A stretch of DNA of 64,000 nucleotides from Paragemmobacter ruber (lineage in GTDB: Bacteria; Pseudomonadota; Alphaproteobacteria; Rhodobacterales; Rhodobacteraceae). Location of the stretch: positions 372,001-436,000 of the forward strand of contig NZ_JAAATW010000001.1 in assembly GCF_009908315.1 (NCBI RefSeq). The letters are read 5' to 3'. The notes below the pieces were generated by a model, which did not search any database, was not told the DNA's origin, and saw only the letters and a list, made by a program, of their open reading frames with translations. Shown piece by piece: positions 60,228 to 64,000 of this stretch (position 1 is its first letter; each line of letters begins with the position of its first letter). The position numbers and the translations under genes are program-made.

Positions 60228-61640
60228 ATGGATGATCTTGTTGCACTGTCGGCCACGGAGCTTTCACGCCTGATCGCGGCGCGGGAGGTGAAGCCGTCGG
60301 AGGTGATGGAGGCCACGCTGGCGCGGGTGGCGGCGGTGAACGGGGCGGTGAATGCCATCGTGTCGATGCCGGACGGGGACGCCCTGATGGATCAGGCGCG
60401 GGCGGCGGATGCGGCGGCGCCTGCCGGGTGGCTGCATGGGATGCCCGTGGCGGTGAAGGATCTGGTGGCGGTGCGGGGGATCCGCACGACCTGGGGATCG
60501 CCGATCTTTGCCGATCACGTGCCGGTGGCGGATGATCTGATTGCGGCGCGGATGCGGGCGGCGGGGGCCATTTTCATCGGCAAGACGAATACGCCAGAAT
60601 GGGGGCATGGGAGCCATTCCTTCAACCCGGTGCATGGGGTGACGCGCAATCCCTATGACCTGACGCGCACGGCGGGGGGATCGTCGGGGGGCGCGGCGGC
60701 GGCGCTGGCGGCCCGGATGGTGGCGGTGGCGGACGGATCGGACATGATGGGGTCGCTTCGCAATCCGGCGGCCTTCTGCAATGTCTATGGGTTTCGGCCG
60801 AGTTACGGGTTGGTGCCTGCCGATGCGGTGGGGGATACCTTCCTTGCCACGATGGCGACGGAAGGCCCCATGGCGCGGACGGTGGAGGATGTGGCGCGGC
60901 TGTTGGAGGTGCAGGCGGGGGTGAACCCGGAAGTGCCTTTCGGGCGGGCGGCAGAGCCTTTCGCGGACCTGATGGCGGTGGAGATGCGGGGCAAGCGCAT
61001 CGGCTGGCTGGGCGATTGGGACGGGGCTTATGGCTGTGAGCCGGGGATATTGGACCTGTGCGACGGGGCCTTGCGGGTGTTCGAGGGGATGGGGGCGGTG
61101 GTGGAGCCGGTCGCCCCGCCCTTCCCCGCCGAAAAGCTGTGGTTTGCCTGGACGACGATCCGGGCGATGCTGAATGCAGGCGACAAGCAGGCGATGGCGG
61201 CGGACCCTGCGAAGCGGGCGCTGATGAAGCCCGAAAGCCTGTGGGAGGTCGAGCAGGGATCGAAGGTGACGGCGGCGGAGTTCCATGCGGCGAGCGTGAT
61301 CCGGTCGCGGTGGTATGCGCGGCTGGCGAAGCTGTTCCGCGAGTTCGACGCGCTGGTGATGCCTTCGGCGCAGGTCTGGCCCTTTCCGGCGGAATGGCGC
61401 TGGCCGGAGCGGATCGGGGATCGGGTGATGGACACCTATCACCGCTGGATGGAGGTGGTCATCCCGGTGAGCCTTGCAGGCGTGCCGTCGCTGAACGTGC
61501 CGGTGGGGTTTGGGGGGCAGGGCCTGCCGATGGGGATGCAGATCTTCGGGCCATACGGGGCGGATGCGGCGGTGCTGGCCATGGGGCAGCAGTATCATCT
61601 GGCAACCGATTGGCCGGGGCGGCGGGGGCCGGTTCTTTAG
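60222..61640 (+). CDS. amidase signature-family enzyme (second of two)
   Basis: 472 residues. Lys79 in GMPVAVKDLVAVRGIRTTWGSPIF, and RTAGGSSGGAAAALAARMVAVADGSDMMGSLRNPAAFCNVYGFRPS with both catalytic serines. Differs clearly from the first amidase, so it is not a recent duplicate. ATG 60222 lies in the repeat core; ATG 60228 is equally possible. Lies 130 bases behind the transporter's binding protein on the same strand, separated by hairpins, so it may be expressed separately. Confidence 0.92.
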   Translation: MKMDDLVALSATELSRLIAAREVKPSEVMEATLARVAAVNGAVNAIVSMPDGDALMDQARAADAAAPAGWLHGMPVAVKDLVAVRGIRTTWGSPIFADHVPVADDLIAARMRAAGAIFIGKTNTPEWGHGSHSFNPVHGVTRNPYDLTRTAGGSSGGAAAALAARMVAVADGSDMMGSLRNPAAFCNVYGFRPSYGLVPADAVGDTFLATMATEGPMARTVEDVARLLEVQAGVNPEVPFGRAAEPFADLMAVEMRGKRIGWLGDWDGAYGCEPGILDLCDGALRVFEGMGAVVEPVAPPFPAEKLWFAWTTIRAMLNAGDKQAMAADPAKRALMKPESLWEVEQGSKVTAAEFHAASVIRSRWYARLAKLFREFDALVMPSAQVWPFPAEWRWPERIGDRVMDTYHRWMEVVIPVSLAGVPSLNVPVGFGGQGLPMGMQIFGPYGADAAVLAMGQQYHLATDWPGRRGPVL

Positions 61641-61646
61641 CCGCCG

Positions 61647-62186
61647 CTAGAGATCGTAGCGGGCGAGTTCGGAATAGACGCTGCCCTGTTTCGTCTGGCA
61701 GCTTTCGTAAAGGCAGAAATGATCCACCACCCATTCGGGGGTGGAAAAGCCGCTGCCCTGCGCGATGGCGCGTTCGAGGCGGAAGGTTTCGTCGGGCGGC
61801 GGGGGCGGGAAGCGGCCCAGCGTGACATGGGGGGTGAAGCGGCGGCTTTCGGTGGCGATCCCGGCGCTGCGGGCGGCGTGGTCGAGCTTGGCTTGCAAGC
61901 GGTTCAGCGGTTCGCAGGGGGCGACACCCGCCCAGGCCGCGCGGGGTTTGGCGCCGCCGAACAGGCCAAGGGATCGGAGCGACAGGGGAAAGGGCGGGAG
62001 GCGGATCTCGGCGAAGCGTTCATGGGCGGCGTGGAGGACGGGTTCGGGCTGTTCACCGAGGAAGACGAGGGTGAGGTGGAAGCTGTCGGGGTCCACCTTG
62101 CGCGGGAGGGGAAGGAGGAAGTGCTGCACGCGGAGGGCGGAGAGCACCTCGGGCGGCAGGGGAAGGGCAAGGAAGGCGCGGATCAT
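61647..62186 (-). CDS. thpR: RNA 2',3'-cyclic phosphodiesterase (2H family)
   Basis: 179 residues. Two H-x-T motifs: FHLTLVFLG with His37 and FTPHVTLGRF near residue 120, symmetric halves typical of ThpR/LigT. Hydrolyses 2',3'-cyclic phosphates; a role in RNA repair or tRNA splicing is known for the family, physiological role in bacteria unclear. Start ATG overlaps the previous gene's stop (ATGA). Last of three coupled genes. Confidence 0.93.
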   Translation of the reverse strand: MIRAFLALPLPPEVLSALRVQHFLLPLPRKVDPDSFHLTLVFLGEQPEPVLHAAHERFAEIRLPPFPLSLRSLGLFGGAKPRAAWAGVAPCEPLNRLQAKLDHAARSAGIATESRRFTPHVTLGRFPPPPPDETFRLERAIAQGSGFSTPEWVVDHFCLYESCQTKQGSVYSELARYDL

Positions 62187-63304
62187 CGGCGGGCCAGATG
62201 GGCGAGGCGTTCGGTGATTTCGGGGCGGACGGGGCCTTCGCGCGGGGGATCGAGCAGGGTTTCGGTCATGTGCGGCTCCGGGGCCGGGCGGGTGCCGCCG
62301 CCCCAGGAGAGGGCGCGCAGGAGGGCGGCGGCGTCTTCGGGCAGGCGGTCGGGGATGTCCTGCCCGGCAAGGGTGGCCCAGAGCGCCGACCAGCAGCGCC
62401 CGACGGACCACGGGTTGTAGCCGCCCCCGCCGAGCAGGAGGAGGCGGGGTGCGAGGGGGCGGATTTCGGTGAGCGCCTCGATATAGGCGCGGTTGGAGAG
62501 GGCGAGGCGGGAGAGGGGATCCTCGAGCAGGCTGTCGGCGCCAGCTTGCAGGACGATGGCCTGTGGCGCGTGGGCGGCGAGGCGGGGCAGGATGAGGCCG
62601 TGCAGGACGGCGCGCGCCTCGGAATCGTTGTAGCCGCGCGGGACGGGGAGGTTGAAGGCATTGCCGCCCGCGTCATCCGTCAGCGCCCCGGTGAAGGGCC
62701 AGCGGTTTTCTTCGTGCACCGAGATCATCAGGAGGTCGGGGTCGCCTGCGAAGGCGGGTTCCACGCCATCGGGGTGGTGGGCGTCGAGATCGACATAGGC
62801 AAGGCGTTGCAGGCCGGCGCGGCGCAGGGCCATCAGGGCAAGGACAGGATCGTTGAGGTAGCAAAAGCCATTGGCGCGATCGGGCAGGCCGTGATGGGTG
62901 CCGCCGCCCGGGACGTGGATCGCGCCGGTGGCATGGGTGGCCAGCAGTTCGGCCGCCAGCATCACAGCGCCTGCGCCGGTGGCGGGGCGGCGGAACATTT
63001 CGGGGAAGACCGGGTTCGATGTGGTGCCGAGGTGGTGGCGGGCGCGGGTTTCGGCGTCCACCTCGCCCGTTTCTTCGGCGCGTTGCAGGGCGGCGAGGTA
63101 GGTGGGGGTGTGATAGGCGGTGAGGGCTGCCGGTTTGGCGCGCGGGCTGGTGCGGTAGCGGGCGGGCGGCAACCAGCCTAATGCGGCGCAAAGGTCCATC
63201 ACCGTGGACACGCGCGGCACGCGCAGCGGATGGGACCGGCCATAGCTGGAGCCGCGATAGATGCCGGAGCCGAAAAAGAGCGGCCCCGGAAGGGCGGATG
63301 TCAC
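62183..63304 (-). CDS. histone-deacetylase-family protein (AcuC/HDAC-like)
   Basis: 373 residues, GTG start in a GTGA overlap with the peroxidase gene. SHPLRVPRVSTVMDLCAALGW, THHGLPDRANGFCYLNDPVLALMALRRAGLQRLAYVDLDAHHPDGVEPAF and the C-terminal QAGADSLLEDPLSRLALSNRAYIEAL follow the HDAC/AcuC/APAH plan with metal-binding Asp/His residues. Two deviations: HHPDGVE for the common HHGDGVQ and LLEDP after GADS. Substrate unknown; bacterial members deacetylate acetyl-CoA synthetase or polyamines. Confidence 0.9.
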   Translation of the reverse strand: MTSALPGPLFFGSGIYRGSSYGRSHPLRVPRVSTVMDLCAALGWLPPARYRTSPRAKPAALTAYHTPTYLAALQRAEETGEVDAETRARHHLGTTSNPVFPEMFRRPATGAGAVMLAAELLATHATGAIHVPGGGTHHGLPDRANGFCYLNDPVLALMALRRAGLQRLAYVDLDAHHPDGVEPAFAGDPDLLMISVHEENRWPFTGALTDDAGGNAFNLPVPRGYNDSEARAVLHGLILPRLAAHAPQAIVLQAGADSLLEDPLSRLALSNRAYIEALTEIRPLAPRLLLLGGGGYNPWSVGRCWSALWATLAGQDIPDRLPEDAAALLRALSWGGGTRPAPEPHMTETLLDPPREGPVRPEITERLAHLARR

Positions 63305-63819
63305 GGCAGCAGCGCCTCGATCTTCTGGACGACGGGGGCGGCGGTGGGGCGCACGGCGCTGCCCCAGGTGGCGACGATGTCGCCGCTGCCGTCGAGCAGC
63401 ACCTTGTTGAAGTTCCAGGTGGGGACGAAACCCGACGTATCGGCCACCCATTTGTAGAAGGGGTGGGCGGCGTCGCCCGTGACGGGGGTGATGTCGGTCA
63501 TCGGGATGGTGAGGTCGAAGTTGACGGCGCAGTATTCCTTGACCTCGGCCGCGCTGCCAAGTTCCTGGCGGAAATCGTCGGACGGGACGGCGAGGACGAC
63601 GAGACCGCGATCGGCATAGCCATCATGGAGCGCCTGCAAATCATCGAACTGCCCGGCAAAGCCGCAGAGCGAGGCGGTGTTCACCACCAGCACGGGGCGG
63701 CCCTTGAAGGCATCGAGGTCGATCGTGCCGCCGTCGATGGAGGGAAAATTGAAGCCCGCCATCGCGGCGACGGGCAGGCAGGAAAGAGCGGCAGAAAAAA
63801 GGAGGGTTGAGTGGCGCAT
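63301..63819 (-). CDS. glutathione peroxidase-family thiol peroxidase, exported
   Basis: 172 residues with a signal peptide (MRHSTLLFSAALSCLPVAAMA). The peroxidatic cysteine is Cys52 in VNTASLCGFAGQFDDLQALHDGYADRGLVVLAVPSDDF, with the Gln and the Trp of WNFNKVLLDG forming the catalytic set. Cysteine type, no selenocysteine. The family NVAS-CG-T-QY motif reads NTAS-CG-A-QF. An exported copy would protect the envelope from peroxides. First of three coupled genes with ATGA/GTGA overlaps. Confidence 0.9.
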   Translation of the reverse strand: MRHSTLLFSAALSCLPVAAMAGFNFPSIDGGTIDLDAFKGRPVLVVNTASLCGFAGQFDDLQALHDGYADRGLVVLAVPSDDFRQELGSAAEVKEYCAVNFDLTIPMTDITPVTGDAAHPFYKWVADTSGFVPTWNFNKVLLDGSGDIVATWGSAVRPTAAPVVQKIEALLP

Positions 63820-63870
63820 CGCAGCCCCTGCAAATCGGTTTCAACGGGAACGTAAGGCAGTCATTTTCGA

Positions 63871-63876
63871 GGTCAA
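63871..63876 (-). promoter_or_regulatory. possible -35 of the peroxidase operon
   Basis: On the minus strand TTGACC (63876-63871) lies about 50 bases before the ATG. About 16 bases downstream, TACGTT is a poor -10. Position is right, the -10 is weak, so this is tentative. Confidence 0.3.
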
Positions 63877-63967
63877 CGCCGCCGGACGGGCATGGGTTGG
63901 AATTTGCCGCTGCGGCGGTGCCGAGGTCATGGGCACCCGTGACCAATATCACAGCAATACCGCCTAA

Positions 63968-63998
63968 ATTCCATAAGATTTCCATCGTCCTATGGAAT
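63968..63998. repeat. inverted repeat at the right edge
   Basis: Arms ATTCCATA / TATGGAAT separated by 15 bases in an A/T-rich stretch at the end of the window. It could be an operator or the edge of a longer element; the window ends two bases later. Confidence 0.4.
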
Positions 63999-64000
63999 GT

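Noticed and set aside
63820-64000. Short frame at the right edge on the minus strand.
   Set aside because: It overlaps the peroxidase start in another frame, has no ribosome site and no recognisable product.

Overview
The window reads as a continuous piece of chromosome-like DNA from an alphaproteobacterium, most likely a member of the Rhodobacteraceae. Grounds seen in the sequence are the very high G+C content, dense gene packing with many ATGA/GTGA overlaps, an alphaproteobacterial-type RpoH, a CarD-type regulator, a Suv3-like helicase next to an S4 protein and a 7Fe ferredoxin, and an intergenic motif (CTTCATCTTGGC followed by an A-rich then C/G-rich tail) that I associate with that family. 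No insertion sequence, prophage, rRNA or CRISPR array was found. The family assignment is inference; the genus is not claimed.

Layout. 1-7 kb: the N-terminal part of a UvrD/PcrA helicase (running off the left edge), pyruvate carboxylase, a DUF1579-like protein, two identical tRNA-Gly(GCC) genes and a response regulator with a degenerate GGDEF-like output domain. 6.9-10.6 kb: a four-gene metal-ion ABC transporter (SitABCD/MntABCD type) whose promoter carries two copies of a TGCGAA-N3-TTCGCA operator. 10.6-17.9 kb: histidine genes hisB, hisH, hisA, hisF and hisE in one orientation, separated by small membrane, lipoprotein and transporter genes and by two repeat-rich spacers. 17.9-27 kb: a two-module RTX protein, a CoA-binding protein, RlmB, tRNA-Tyr, a DDAH-like hydrolase, a glycosyltransferase-like protein, a LysE exporter with divergent Lrp regulator, a VOC protein, MetY and a SIMPL protein. 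27-34 kb: a 1008-residue GspL-N/GspC-C-like fusion protein, a CPA2 antiporter, and divergent cobT and cobS. 34-39 kb: carD, then a minus-strand run TPR protein - Suv3-like helicase - Hsp15-like S4 protein - FdxA.

39-47 kb: an SCP2 protein with an alpha/beta hydrolase; then the Anbu cluster (circularly permuted ATP-grasp, alpha-E, transglutaminase-like and Anbu proteasome homologue), the most notable system here; then a DNA-ligase-associated exonuclease and ATP-dependent ligase. 47-54.5 kb: PepF, a Gfo/Idh/MocA oxidoreductase, Psd-PssA (phosphatidylethanolamine synthesis), RpoH, and RluD divergent from a small membrane protein. 54.7-61.6 kb: a polyamine-type ABC transporter flanked by two amidases. 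61.6-63.8 kb: a tightly overlapped operon of a glutathione peroxidase, a histone-deacetylase-family protein and ThpR.

At large scale the plus strand looks C-rich up to about 30 kb and G-rich beyond about 38 kb, whichever way genes point. By eye this is an origin-type strand-bias switch, or a rearrangement or assembly boundary; a skew calculation is needed to confirm it. Three repeat families recur between genes: a GTAGGATGGGC palindrome (four copies at three loci), the CTTCATCTTGGC element (three copies plus one inverted), and a triple A/T-rich hairpin array between hisB and hisH.
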